From Seison nebaliae (lineage: Eukaryota; Rotifera; Pararotatoria; Seisonacea; Seisonidae), in assembly GCA_023231475.1 (NCBI GenBank), contig JALJEE010002067.1:1-21675 (forward strand): 21,675 nt of DNA, written 5' to 3'. The position numbers were made by a program, and so were the translations under genes. The notes below the pieces were generated by a model. That model made no database searches. It was not told where the DNA came from and saw only the letters and a program-made list of their open reading frames with translations. Below are positions 1 through 8,638 of this stretch, one piece after another; position 1 is the first letter of the stretch, and each line of letters begins with the position of its first letter.

Positions 1-840
1 GCATCTTCGTTTTGACCAACATTTTTCTGTAAGATGACCTCGACGTAAACAATTTCCACATAGTTTTTTACTACGAATACATTCCCATTTCTGATCCATC
101 GACTTATCGCAATCGTTAACTCCATGATCTGGAGATTAAATTTTTTCATCACTTCATTTTTAGATTGACTTATGGTTCTTTCTTGGACCAGTAATACTTG
201 TTTCTGCAATAATGTTAATATATCGCTTAGCGAAATATTATCTTGATCACTAATGATATTGATAAGTTTTTCTTTTAAATTTTCGTTCAACTTACATTCT
301 ACTTACATGAATAAGAGATACTGCTGCATATTCATGTTGATCGTCCCGGATGTCGATTATCTTAATGATCTCACAAACGTTTGCACTGAAATAGCAAAAT
401 CAGTAATGTCATTCGTGGATGTTACCTTTTGTCGTTTTCATGCATAAAAATCTCATTTATTTGATTCCGGACGTCTAGTAGTTCAGGAATTTCTAAATCT
501 ATACGTTCCATCCAATTCATTTTTTCTTTCATATCTTCCAATTGATCTTCCCATTGGCTCTGTTAACCATTTCGTAACAACGGTGACTGTTCACCTGATT
601 CTTCATTTGGACAGCATCGAATAACTGTTTGAATCGTTTTGTTACGCTGCATCTAGCAATCCTCCATCAGCCTTCTCCTTCTCAACTTTAATTTTGCTGA
701 ATCGTCTTGACATACGGACGTTCTACTAATATCTGACATAATCACCAGATCCGTTTCGTGAGACCAGATGTTGCGGATAGATCGACAAGTTATTAGTTTT
801 GTTCGAGCAGGTTCGATAGTTGTGAGAAGTAGTGACAAAT
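1..840 (-). mobile_element. BEL/Pao-type LTR retrotransposon gag fossil, cut by window edge
   Basis: The complementary strand of the first 120 bases encodes a CCHC zinc knuckle, LCGNCLRRGHLTEKC, with a further Cys pair around it. This spacing and the following S-K-R-R-C are typical of the nucleocapsid part of BEL/Pao Gag. The stretch read just before it (about 130-300) is rich in charged and leucine-containing helix-like sequence, as in the body of those Gag proteins. The remaining part up to about 840 has the same charged, helical character. No single frame stays open through the region and there are several breaks, so this is an old, non-functional copy. Pol, if present, would lie to the left outside the window. 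I found no LTR pair, and the right boundary is uncertain. Confidence 0.7.
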
Positions 841-949
841 GTTCTAACAGATATAAGATTCTAACAGTAAGATATAGTGTGAAGTCGAACTAATGTAATT
901 TATTGAACTGCACGTTAAGTGAGAAAGTTAATGTTCACAATATAATCGA

Positions 950-2101
950 ATGTTCTTTTTCATACATGTATTTTATGTTTTATTTGTATTAGCATTCGCG
1001 ACAACTACTACCACTACAACGTTGAAACCAATACTTTATAACTTAACTGGTAGTGCTGAGGAGGAAGATGATGAGTTTTTCCAATATATTCAAGAAGGAG
1101 TTTTAAAATTCGAAAAACATGGGAATCTTACCTCAAAACAAATAGTTTTCTCGTTTTATATCAAAATTTTAATTTAAATTTTAGATAACGAAAGCGGTTG
1201 AAAAATCAGTTAAAGATATTCTAGATATAGTTGATAAGAATTTAAATGTAACTATTGTTAACGAAACATCTCTCCATTATCATCAGAGAATAGTTCACTA
1301 TATGTATTTATTTGAAGCTAAGAAGAAAAAACTTATGAAACTATTAAACAAATTTGGAAACGATTCGTTTGAAAATGACTTGAATATTCTACTAAGGGAA
1401 ATGGACCTAAGATTCAACCTCTATTTAGAAGAGGACGTTTCTGTCATTTATTCTAGTTCACTTGTGGCTCTTATTAATTTCTTCAAAACTATCAATAATA
1501 TGTTGCAGGTTTGACGAAACAACAATTTTTTTTTATTCCCAACCCACCTGATAGTTATTTCACAAAATGGCATATAATGTTAATCTTGGCAACTGTTGTT
1601 CTATTTATACTGGGCTTAATTCTTTTTTTCCTTCGGCACTCAAGTTTGAATAATAGTTTCACAGAAAACATAATTTTTAATCTGGAAGATGACAAAACTG
1701 AGTTTGCAGAAATTTATGAAGAAACTCCTTCACAAAGGTCAGTAAATTTAGCATCATACTTACGTTAATGTAAGGTGGTAGATGCATATAATATGCTACT
1801 ACCACCAACACATTTTTCAACTTTATCGGAAACTCTAAACGACACAACATTTCTTGATAGTTTACCCAAATATGAGACAACTTTTCTAGATAAACGATCG
1901 AAGAATAGGAAAAAAATTCTCGATGGTCAATCGAAATATGGACCGAACTTTCTCGATATTCAATCCAAAAAGGAAGACACATATCTTGATAATCAATCGA
2001 TTAATAAGACAGCATTTCTTGATAGTCAAAAGATTAATCAGACAAAATTTCGCGATAAATCACCAAAGAATGACGCAAAATTTCTTAACAAAACCACCTA
2101 G
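950..2101 (+). CDS. Orphan type I membrane protein with 11-residue tail repeats (4 exons)
   Basis: I do not recognise the family. My model has exons 950-1144, 1185-1501, 1555-1741 and 1775-2101, which join in matching phases to give about 341 residues. Residues 1-17 are a signal peptide (MFFFIHVFYVLFVLAFA), followed by a short Thr run. The ectodomain of about 150 residues is acidic to charged, with Asn glycosylation sites (NLT, NVT, NET, NDS) and almost no cysteine. A single membrane segment (IMLILATVVLFILGLILFFL) is followed by RH and a cytoplasmic tail. The tail ends in seven full and one partial 11-residue repeats around the core TxFLDxQSKxx. The introns are 40, 53 and 33 nt. The middle donor (AT/GTTGCA) is weak but is the only one I found that keeps frame. 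The third intron is exceptionally short. The gene lies head-out from the gag fossil on the opposite strand. Confidence 0.65.
1841..2098 (+). repeat. Coding 33-bp tandem repeat in the tail of the orphan membrane protein
   Basis: Seven complete 33-bp units and a 27-bp partial unit run to the stop codon and stay in frame. Each encodes 11 residues of the form (D/E/K)TxFLDxQSKN. The Phe/Ile/Tyr-Leu-Asp core is kept while neighbouring codons differ, so units vary more in DNA than in the core residues. This suggests selection on the peptide and is not the pattern of a fresh array. Confidence 0.85.
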
Positions 2102-2176
2102 GACTGGCACACCATCGTTAATGACCTTATCCTCAAAAATGAATTAGCTTAATGGATAAAAGTCTCTTTGGTAAAT

Positions 2177-2182
2177 AATAAA
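2177..2182 (+). promoter_or_regulatory. Poly(A) signal AATAAA after the orphan membrane gene
   Basis: AATAAA lies 76 nt past the stop codon of the gene ending at 2101. This is a normal distance for an animal 3' UTR and supports that terminal exon. Confidence 0.5.
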
Positions 2183-2366
2183 ACATATTTTTTTGTCTTG
2201 AAAATTAGCATACATACTGAAACGATAATTTAGACAACGTAGTGTCCTTAGACTAACTTTCCTATTGGCAGGGAACGAAGTTAAAAATCATAATAATTAG
2301 AATATGTGAAAATTTATGCTGATTACATTAATGATTTATTAACAAACATTTGTAAAAATGCCTAGT

Positions 2367-2552
2367 ATTGTAAAATGCTTTACAATAAATAAATTTGTGA
2401 GTAAATAATGTACATGTTAATGTAGTAGTCATTGAATATGAGTTCGCCACTCATATTCCACATAAGAAGGGTGTCGAAATCAACTTTTGTCTATTAAAAA
2501 TTGGCGAAATTGCTCGAGATTACTCGGTTGTAATTACACCAAAATTTTGGTG
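2367..2552. repeat. Cluster of three short palindromes
   Basis: Three perfect inverted repeats occur within 190 bp. ATTGTAAA/TTTACAAT with a 4-nt loop is at 2367-2386. GAATATGAG/CTCATATTC with a 7-nt loop is at 2434-2458. The 16-bp palindrome CACCAAAATTTTGGTG is at 2537-2552. The first could form a hairpin near the 3' end of the preceding gene. No protein-coding frame covers them. Confidence 0.7.
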
Positions 2553-2934
2553 GATAATGAGAGGGGTTGGTTGGAGTGAAAACTAATCGAGTAAAGGAGT
2601 TATCGCTGCTCAACATCGCTCTTTTAATTATCGAAATGTTGGTTCAATTAAATCCACCGAACGAATGAGAGATAGGATAGTTTTCTCACTTCAAAGATAA
2701 AATCTTTGTTTTTTGATTATTTTTCATTTGTAACCCTAATTTATCATTTGCCGATGTACCGCTTGACTTGTTTATGGTGTAATATAATAAATTACATAAT
2801 TAATTAAAATTAAAATTTAACTTTAACCGTATTTTTAATGAGCATAATCCTTTTGAATGATCCAAAATTTTGGAGCAATTTAAATGTGAAATAAGAAAAT
2901 ATCTACATGTATTTCCCATACGGAGTCTACCAAA

Positions 2935-3050
2935 TGGTCGGTCTATCAAATGGTCGGTCTACCAAATCTCCGTCTACCAAATCTCCGTCTACCAAATTGT
3001 CGGTCTACCAAATGGTTCGTTTACCAAATAGTCCCGTCTACCAAATCACC
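2935..3050. repeat. Minisatellite of eight 15-17 bp units
   Basis: Eight tandem units share the constant part GTCTACCAAAT (one T for C and one TTTACC variant), followed by 4-6 variable bases such as GGTCG, CTCC or AGTCCC. Unit lengths run 16, 16, 15, 15, 16, 16, 17 and about 15, so no frame is kept and the array is not coding. The two central units are identical, pointing to recent unit duplication. Confidence 0.9.
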
Positions 3051-3240
3051 TAGACTCTCTTCTGATTCATTATTTTAATTTAAATTGAAAAATCAAATTT
3101 ACTCTGGACAAAGTTAAAAAACAACCACTGGACGAGTCATTACTAATGAGTTCTCTCCCAATTGCAAATTTATCTCGGAGATAATTCGGAAATGAGCAAT
3201 TTCACTAACAGATATCTAACAATTATAAATTAATTAACGG

Positions 3241-3352
3241 AAATAAAATTAATAAATTAATGATCACAATGACCTTACCTATATTGTAGGTCCTACAACT
3301 ATGCAAATTTTTAGCAAAAAAAAATTGTAAAACCAAATAGTTCCCTTGTCAG
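3241..3352. repeat. Dispersed repeat, copy 1
   Basis: This starts AAATAAAATTAATAAATTA, continues with GATCACAATGACCTTACCTA and ends CTTCCCTTGT-like (here TTCCCTTGTCAG). It matches 6232-6329 in the same orientation with high identity over the first 45 bases. Copy 1 carries about 12 extra bases (TATTGTAGGTCC) after CCTA. No terminal repeats or coding frame are visible. Confidence 0.75.
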
Positions 3353-4291
3353 GTAAGTTAATCTTTAATCAGATATTTCTATCCAATAACAGCTGATTCA
3401 ATTAGATGATTGAATAGGGAAATAAAGCTTATCGATAACTCCAACGAAGAACCAAAAATAGACAAAATAAATTGAAGTGAAATACTGGTTACACTATTTA
3501 CACTATGGAGAAGGTTGGATCTGTTTCGATTGTCAGGATTAACAGAGTTCACGTGTGAGTTCATCGACGTTAATCATCGATGCACTATTATAAATATAAA
3601 CTGTTTCTTCTGATGTTTATCAAATACGTTATCAAATCCTAAAACTCATTTTTAATTCAATTTATCATGTTACTCACTCATATTTCAATCAAATATTAAC
3701 TATAATTGATTTTACCATTTTTACAATTTCAAATAATCAACTCTCCTCCTACTTTTTAGCTTTAATAAACTTTTTTTTAACTTCTCCCATTCGACTAATT
3801 AATAGTCATCTTACTCTCCTTTTAAATAAATCTTTCTTGTAAGTCACCTCACTTACATACATATTCCGTTACTGAGCTAATCGCGTTGGGAGATATATTG
3901 TTTTCTGCTCTTAGTTTGAATCCTGTGGGTCATCTTTGGGGTATGTATCTTGCCAAATGTATCTAAAACGAGACAAGTAAACCGCTCAAATATTAAAATA
4001 GACAGGTGCGGTTAAATATGATAATGAAGTCTTCTTTTTGAAATTAATTAGAGAATTTTTTTGGCACTCAACTAGCAACCTAACAAAATTACTCAGATAA
4101 TTCAGGAAAAGGAATTCGCACTATGAGAGACGCTATCCAATTTTTCTATTTTATACTGAACAATAAATTTTCAGTTTTATCTTCTTAATAATTCTCATTT
4201 TATTTTATTAGAAAGTTATTTATTTGAGAATGATAAATGTGAAATGTGAAATTTTGATCTTGGCAATTATTCGTCATTGATTGATAAATAT

Positions 4292-4377
4292 CTCCTGATA
4301 GTTCAGTTGGGTAGAGTGGAGAACTGTAGAAATGTTTAATAGGAAATTCTTACATTGTTAGGTCAAATCCGCTTCCA
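4292..4377 (+). pseudogene. tRNA-Tyr-like relic, probable head of a SINE
   Basis: TAGTTCAGTTGGGTAGAG matches the D-arm/A-box pattern of tRNA genes. It is followed by GGAGAACTGTAGA, the anticodon arm of tRNA-Tyr(GUA), then an intron-like insert, a partner strand TTCTT, and AGGTCAAATCC, a degraded B box. Tyr tRNA genes commonly carry an intron at this point. The T stem and acceptor stem pair poorly, so a working tRNA is unlikely. A run of 26 A residues ends 205 bases downstream, so the unit may be a tRNA-derived SINE. Confidence 0.5.
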
Positions 4378-4556
4378 AGAAATTTTTCATTTTAAAATGA
4401 TATCAATTTATATTTTTCTTTATTTTTTTTTCAATTGAAACATCAAATCTCCTTGGAGTAAAGTGTTTGTCAAAACAAAATTCAATTTACAATCTATCAA
4501 ACCAAACAAAAATTGTCTTTCTTCACAATTTTTTTTCAATATATTAACAAAGTTCG

Positions 4557-4582
4557 AAAAAAAAAAAAAAAAAAAAAAAAAA
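4557..4582 (+). repeat. Homopolymer run of 26 A residues
   Basis: This is an uninterrupted A26 tract, by far the longest homopolymer in the window. It could be the tail of the tRNA-headed element starting near 4292. I found no clear target-site duplication around the pair. Confidence 0.9.
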
Positions 4583-4920
4583 TTAAATTTTACATTGGAA
4601 GAAGAAAGTTTAATAGTTCTGTGGTATAGTACAAATAAAAATATAATAAAAAATGATATATAATATAATAAAAATCTAACGATACTTGTTCATTATCAGT
4701 TACCGGGAATTCCTAATAGAATAAAGACAATAAAGATATTTATCTTTACTTTAAACAAGCTTTTTAAACTTAAGAGGTTTTTGTCTTAAACTTTTCATGT
4801 GCAAATTTCAATTCTTCCTCAGTTTGTCAAAACGAAGGAAATAAATTTTAATTAAACTTTTCAAATTGGTAATTGATTACTGATCAAAAGAATATAGAAA
4901 TGATTCACAGAAGTTTTTAA

Positions 4921-5288
4921 ATGGTAATTGAAAAATGGAAAGGAAAGTTTATTGTAAGAGAAAAAGGAGAAAAAAGTTTTGTCGATATCAGGAATCGATA
5001 CAACTTGCTCAATCGAGAAGATTAAATCGAACTAAAATTGAATTTAATTTTGGAGGAAAATGTTCACCTGAAGAAAGAAATGAAAATTCTTGCAGAAGGT
5101 ATGGTGGAACTATCAGAAGGAATATCCGATACCATTAAGAGAAGGGAACGAAAACCTTTCGTTAGGACAAAGTTCGTGATTATCAGAAACGTTCTTCCGA
5201 ACACTTGACTATTTATCATCGACGAAAATGATTTTTGCTAAGGTGCATAGTCAGAATATAATGCGCATATTAATTTTTAAAAAAAGTA
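4921..5288 (+). mobile_element. LINE-derived fragment (plus strand), decayed
   Basis: A frame opening at ATG 4921 reads a charged peptide with a coiled-coil-like part (LEENVHLKKEMKILAEGMVE). It is interrupted by one stop after about 33 codons and by another near 5207. It then enters a 79-bp segment (5210-5288) that is 92 percent identical to the 3' end of the opposite-strand LINE, including LFIIDENDFC and a TAA. The shared tail marks both pieces as 3' ends of one element family. The coiled-coil part may come from an ORF1-type protein, since I see no RT motif in it. Confidence 0.5.
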
Positions 5289-5409
5289 TAAAGTACAAAA
5301 GCTATACATTTTGATGTTATATTCTTAAAATACTTTTTTTATTAATTAATGTGTGCATTATATTTTGACTATGCACCTTAGCAAAAATCATTTTCGTCGG
5401 TGATAAATA
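5210..5409. repeat. Inverted repeat: 79-bp arms, 42-bp loop
   Basis: Arms 5210-5288 and 5331-5409 are reverse complements at 73 of 79 positions. The spacer 5289-5330 is 42 bp. The right arm carries the very end of the minus-strand LINE reading frame and its short A-rich 3' region. The left arm is the matching end of the plus-strand piece. A transcript across both would fold into a long near-perfect hairpin. Confidence 0.9.
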
Positions 5410-6232
5410 ATGTTCTGTCACTATGCGAAGTTTCAGGCCCGATTTCGAGTCCAAGGTAGTTGAGGTTCCCTTGTTAGAGAGAGGGGAATTCATGAGAATT
5501 ATGTTCGTTTCAGTGAACATCTGTCTAAGGATTCATGTGGACAAGTGAAAGTTTCATCCTTTGACATTAATATCAAAAAAATATAACGCTCTTCTGCAAC
5601 TTTTACGATAAGCGAATTGAAAAACAGAGAAATACAATTCTGTTGTATAACGATTTTTTATAACTTGTTCAATAATTTTGATCAGACCATTTGCAATGCA
5701 AATTTGGTCTAGAAGAAGATACATCAGACAGAGATTTTCCATGGACCTTGTACACCGGAACGATCGAGAAAATTGAAATATACATTACCGAGAAGAATTT
5801 CATTGATATAATCAACCAATAGACCCAATGAAAAAAAAATATATAAGATTATCGCTAAAGTTCGGAACGGGTCTAATCTTGCACTTATTCCCGGTCTTTA
5901 TCGAGGAGGGGAATGAGGAAAATGGGGAAAGAGAAAAATAAGTATCATATATGGATGGAGAACGTTCGATGTCATATTAGATAACCAACTTTTGAGAACT
6001 TCAGGGAGTTTGCAGAACGACCGAAATATTTGAGTGCCATTCTCATCGGAAGCAGGAGAACAATTGTCATTGATCACCTCTTTAGGTAGTCGTATTCTTA
6101 AGAATGAGATCTAATGAGAGTGGAAAATGATCGGAGGGAGAAGAAGGAATGGAGTTCTGAAGTAAAGAACATCCTAGAATGTTCCTCCTTAAAGAAGAAA
6201 CGATGATGTGATCAATCCATGAACTAACAACA
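5331..6232 (-). mobile_element. Non-LTR retrotransposon (LINE) fragment with endonuclease and RT remnants
   Basis: Read on the minus strand from 6222, SWIDHIIVSSL followed by SPSDHFPLSL is the C-terminal part of an AP-type endonuclease domain (the I-D-x-I and S-D-H-x-P motifs). Near 5770-5560, VYKVHGKSLSDVSS, CIANGLIKIIEQVIKNR and QFAYRKS match RT domains 0 to 2 of LINEs. Near 5462, NLNYLGLEIGP matches the late RT block F-x-Y-L-G. The reading frame shifts several times. Roughly 150-200 residues between QFAYRK and YLG, including the usual catalytic YxDD block, are missing, so the copy is dead. The 5' end is truncated at about 6232, next to a dispersed repeat. The clade cannot be assigned from these pieces. 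Confidence 0.8.
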
Positions 6233-6329
6233 AATAAAATTAATAAATTATGATCACAATGACCTTACCTACAACTGTGCAAACTTTTAACAAAAAATAA
6301 ATTTTTAATCCAAGCACTTCCCTTGTAAG
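6232..6329. repeat. Dispersed repeat, copy 2
   Basis: This is the second copy of the element at 3241-3352, lacking about 12 internal bases and more diverged in the poly(A)-rich middle. It abuts the truncated LINE on one side and the 3' end of the orphan gene at 6338 on the other, so it falls in that gene's likely 3' UTR. Confidence 0.75.
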
Positions 6330-6336
6330 AATTTTG

Positions 6337-6342
6337 TTTATT
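6337..6342 (-). promoter_or_regulatory. Possible AATAAA overlapping the stop codon
   Basis: On the minus strand the last codons read GTT AAA TAA, so AATAAA is formed by the final Lys codon and the stop. If used, cleavage would leave a 3' UTR of only 10-30 nt. Another signal farther down is possible. Confidence 0.3.
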
Positions 6343-7609
6343 TAACTTCTCTTTTCAGACAGTCATGATAAATATGTTTCCAAAATACATTATGATTTTT
6401 TTTCATGTACTCCCATAATTGTAATTCGGATAATTTATCGGATAAACTTTCGCCACCTTTTCCATTACTTGTTTGTTCATATCTTTCTGGTTTCTCCTTT
6501 ACTTTATAAATGTCTAGTAAATATGTAATAAATAGAATGGTTAAAATCGATAATAGTTCAATTCAAAATATTAAGATTCAAATAATTATAGAAAATATCG
6601 GAGAGGTATATAATAAAAGAAGAAATTAAAAAGATGTAAGTGGAGAAAAAATGACAATCGGAAAACGAATGAACACGTTAAACTGAACAAAATTGAAAGA
6701 ATAAAAAGAAATCGTATAGTTTCTTATTGAAAATAGAATTTGCTTCCCCAATCTACATTCTCATATGAATAATATTCATTGAATATTTCATATTAGACTT
6801 TGGTCGTCGACAGTTATTTCAATACGTTTAATCTCTCCAATGCCAGTTATCATCCAAACACCATCACTGATATTTACGAGTTTTAGGGCATTTAACCAAA
6901 ATCCAAATCCCGTCTTCTTTGCCTCGTTACTAGTGTCATAAGCTTCAAAAGGTCCCATTATAAAATTTTTTGAGTCATTGATATTTTCGTAATATGGATC
7001 CATTGGCGTCAGCGTATAATTTTCTTCGCACTTAACTTCTGATTCGTTGATAAACATTGAATCCAATGCAGTCTGTCCGGTGGAAATAATAATTTCAAAA
7101 CGAATATGCAGTTGCGAATATTCTTTCGATAATTCTTCTAATTTGTTCAACCCATAAAAATAATTAAAATCATCATAATAAAAGCCACATTGATAATCCG
7201 CAAATGATAAGTTCAATGGTTTACTTAACACAAAAAAATACTTTAAACTTCTGGTATCCGTCGGCATTTTATGGCTATGATAATTCCATGAAATAGTTTC
7301 AATACCCTCTACCAAATAAGTTATTGAGGGAATATTGATATCATTAAAACATTCTTTATTACAACCATCCATCACATATTTTACCTGGATTGTATGAGAA
7401 TTCACTATTATTAAACGGAAACCAATGCAGTCATTCTTCGATGTACAACCGACTGAAATGAAGGCAATAGAACGTTCAAAACAATTGTCATTCCCCAAAT
7501 TGTTGGAAAACAATCGATATTTGGTCTCAACTGGGTTAAAAACGTGGCACACGTCCGGTGATAGGAAGAAAATACTCACAATCACAATTGTCGGAATAAA
7601 AAAGAACAT
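6338..7609 (-). CDS. Orphan secreted or membrane glycoprotein (2 exons)
   Basis: The family is not recognised. Exon 1 is 7609-6799 and exon 2 is 6513-6338, joined in phase 1 across a 285-nt intron, giving about 328 residues. The unspliced frame instead stops at 6788 after 273 residues. Residues 1-21 form a signal peptide (MFFFIPTIVIVSIFFLSPDVC). The ectodomain has cysteines in loose pairs (NDC, VGC, NDC, DGC, KEC, YQC, VKC) and five potential Asn glycosylation sites (NLS, NES, NYT, NDS, NIS). Exon 2 encodes a charged tail with LSELQLWEYMKKNH and FWKHIYHDCLKREVK. The exon is supported by a good acceptor (TTTACTAG) and by a decayed copy at 7783-7905. Just upstream of that acceptor, the same frame reads a hydrophobic stretch (LLSILTILFITYLL), but no AG lies in front of it. 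Whether the protein is anchored is therefore unresolved. Confidence 0.65.
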
Positions 7610-7782
7610 TATTGTAAGTCAATCTTCATAAATGAAATAAAGGAAGAAAAACAAGAACTGAAATAATGGAAGAAATTAGGGAATCAGTTTTGAATGCAAC
7701 CGTTGGAAGGTTTATCGATTTCATATGTTAATATTAAATTAATATACCGAATTAAATTCCTATGGAAATTCAATTTTAGATG

Positions 7783-7905
7783 GTCAAGATAGGTGTTTCC
7801 ATTCTAATACTCTCAGAACTACAATTAGGATAGTTTATCGAATAAATTTTCTCCATCTTTTCCATTACTTGTTTTTCCATTTACTTAAAATAATATTATG
7901 TTTCT
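7783..7905 (-). pseudogene. Decayed copy of the last exon of the orphan glycoprotein gene
   Basis: This aligns with exon 2 of the gene at 6338-7609 in the same orientation. ACAAGTAATGGAAAA begins a matched block (TSNGKxGExLxDKLS in both), and agatggtcaagatagg pairs with agacagtcatgataaa at the other end. This copy has in-frame stops after the shared TSNGK block and lacks about 15 bases of the intact exon. No trace of a matching ectodomain exon was found up to about 8250, so either only the 3' part was duplicated or the rest has eroded. Confidence 0.7.
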
Positions 7906-8565
7906 CATACATTAATTGAGAGAGATGTATTGTAAAAATACTTCTAGAATCTAGATGTTACTTGAAACTCTCAATAAATTCTTCCTCCATTTCATCATAT
8001 ATTGATTTCTTAAGCCATCTTTAAACGTAAGTTTAAGTCTGTTCCGGAAAATTAAAAACGAAACTTTTAAGAAGTCCATTTAAAATTTTATCGTAATTCG
8101 TATTTTGTCGATGACATTGTATAACGAACAGTCTATAATAAAAATTTTTCGATAGATTTTCGTTAAAAATTATTTGGAAGAAAAAGAAAGAAGATTGATG
8201 GACGGTCCGTCACACATTTGTTGTGGAACTAAAAAGGATGTGTAGGAATAATGAAATTTTCTGATGATTCTGATTTATTCGCTCTTAATCAATAATCGAT
8301 TATTTTTAATTTTAAACAGTTTGTTTGGTAAATATTGGAAGGAAAGTTATTGATAATTCTTTTGTTTTTTCGAATCGAAACTTTTCACAAATTTGAAATA
8401 AAAGGAAGCTGCATTTGGTTGGCATCAAAAAAAAGAATGATAAAGAATAAATCTCCTTCAACTTTTTGCTTTGAATGAAATAAGGAAAATAATGGGAGAA
8501 TGAGAGAGAACGAACGCAAAAAAATTTAGATTAGAAATAATAAGATATATTGGTTTTTTGTTTGT
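7906..8565. other. Gene-free interval
   Basis: AT-rich sequence with no exon I can support on either strand. Its right end is the likely 3' flank of the minus-strand gene ending at 8639, with a variant ATTAAA signal at 8566-8571. Confidence 0.45.
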
Positions 8566-8638
8566 TTTAATAAAAAATCGTCGACAGATCGTATTTGGTG
8601 AGGAGAGTAGTTCCTCGCTCAAATTCAATCGTACAATT

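Larger units (their letters stand above)
2183..4291. other. Gene-free AT-rich interval
   Basis: I see no convincing exon on either strand. The interval holds the palindromes, a minisatellite (2935-3050) and one copy of a dispersed repeat (3241-3352) listed separately. A textbook donor-like CAG/GTAAGT occurs at 3350-3358, but no open frame with a matching acceptor leads into it. Confidence 0.5.

Noticed and set aside
3379-3564. 61-codon minus-strand frame beside dispersed repeat copy 1
   Set aside because: I tested it as a further copy of the orphan glycoprotein tail exon and found no similarity. It has no other support.
3866-3940. Second tRNA-like stretch (AGCTAATCGCGTTGGG ... AGTTTGAATCC)
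   Set aside because: The B-box match is fair, but the T stem pairs badly and no sensible anticodon arm fits between the boxes, so it was not listed as a feature.
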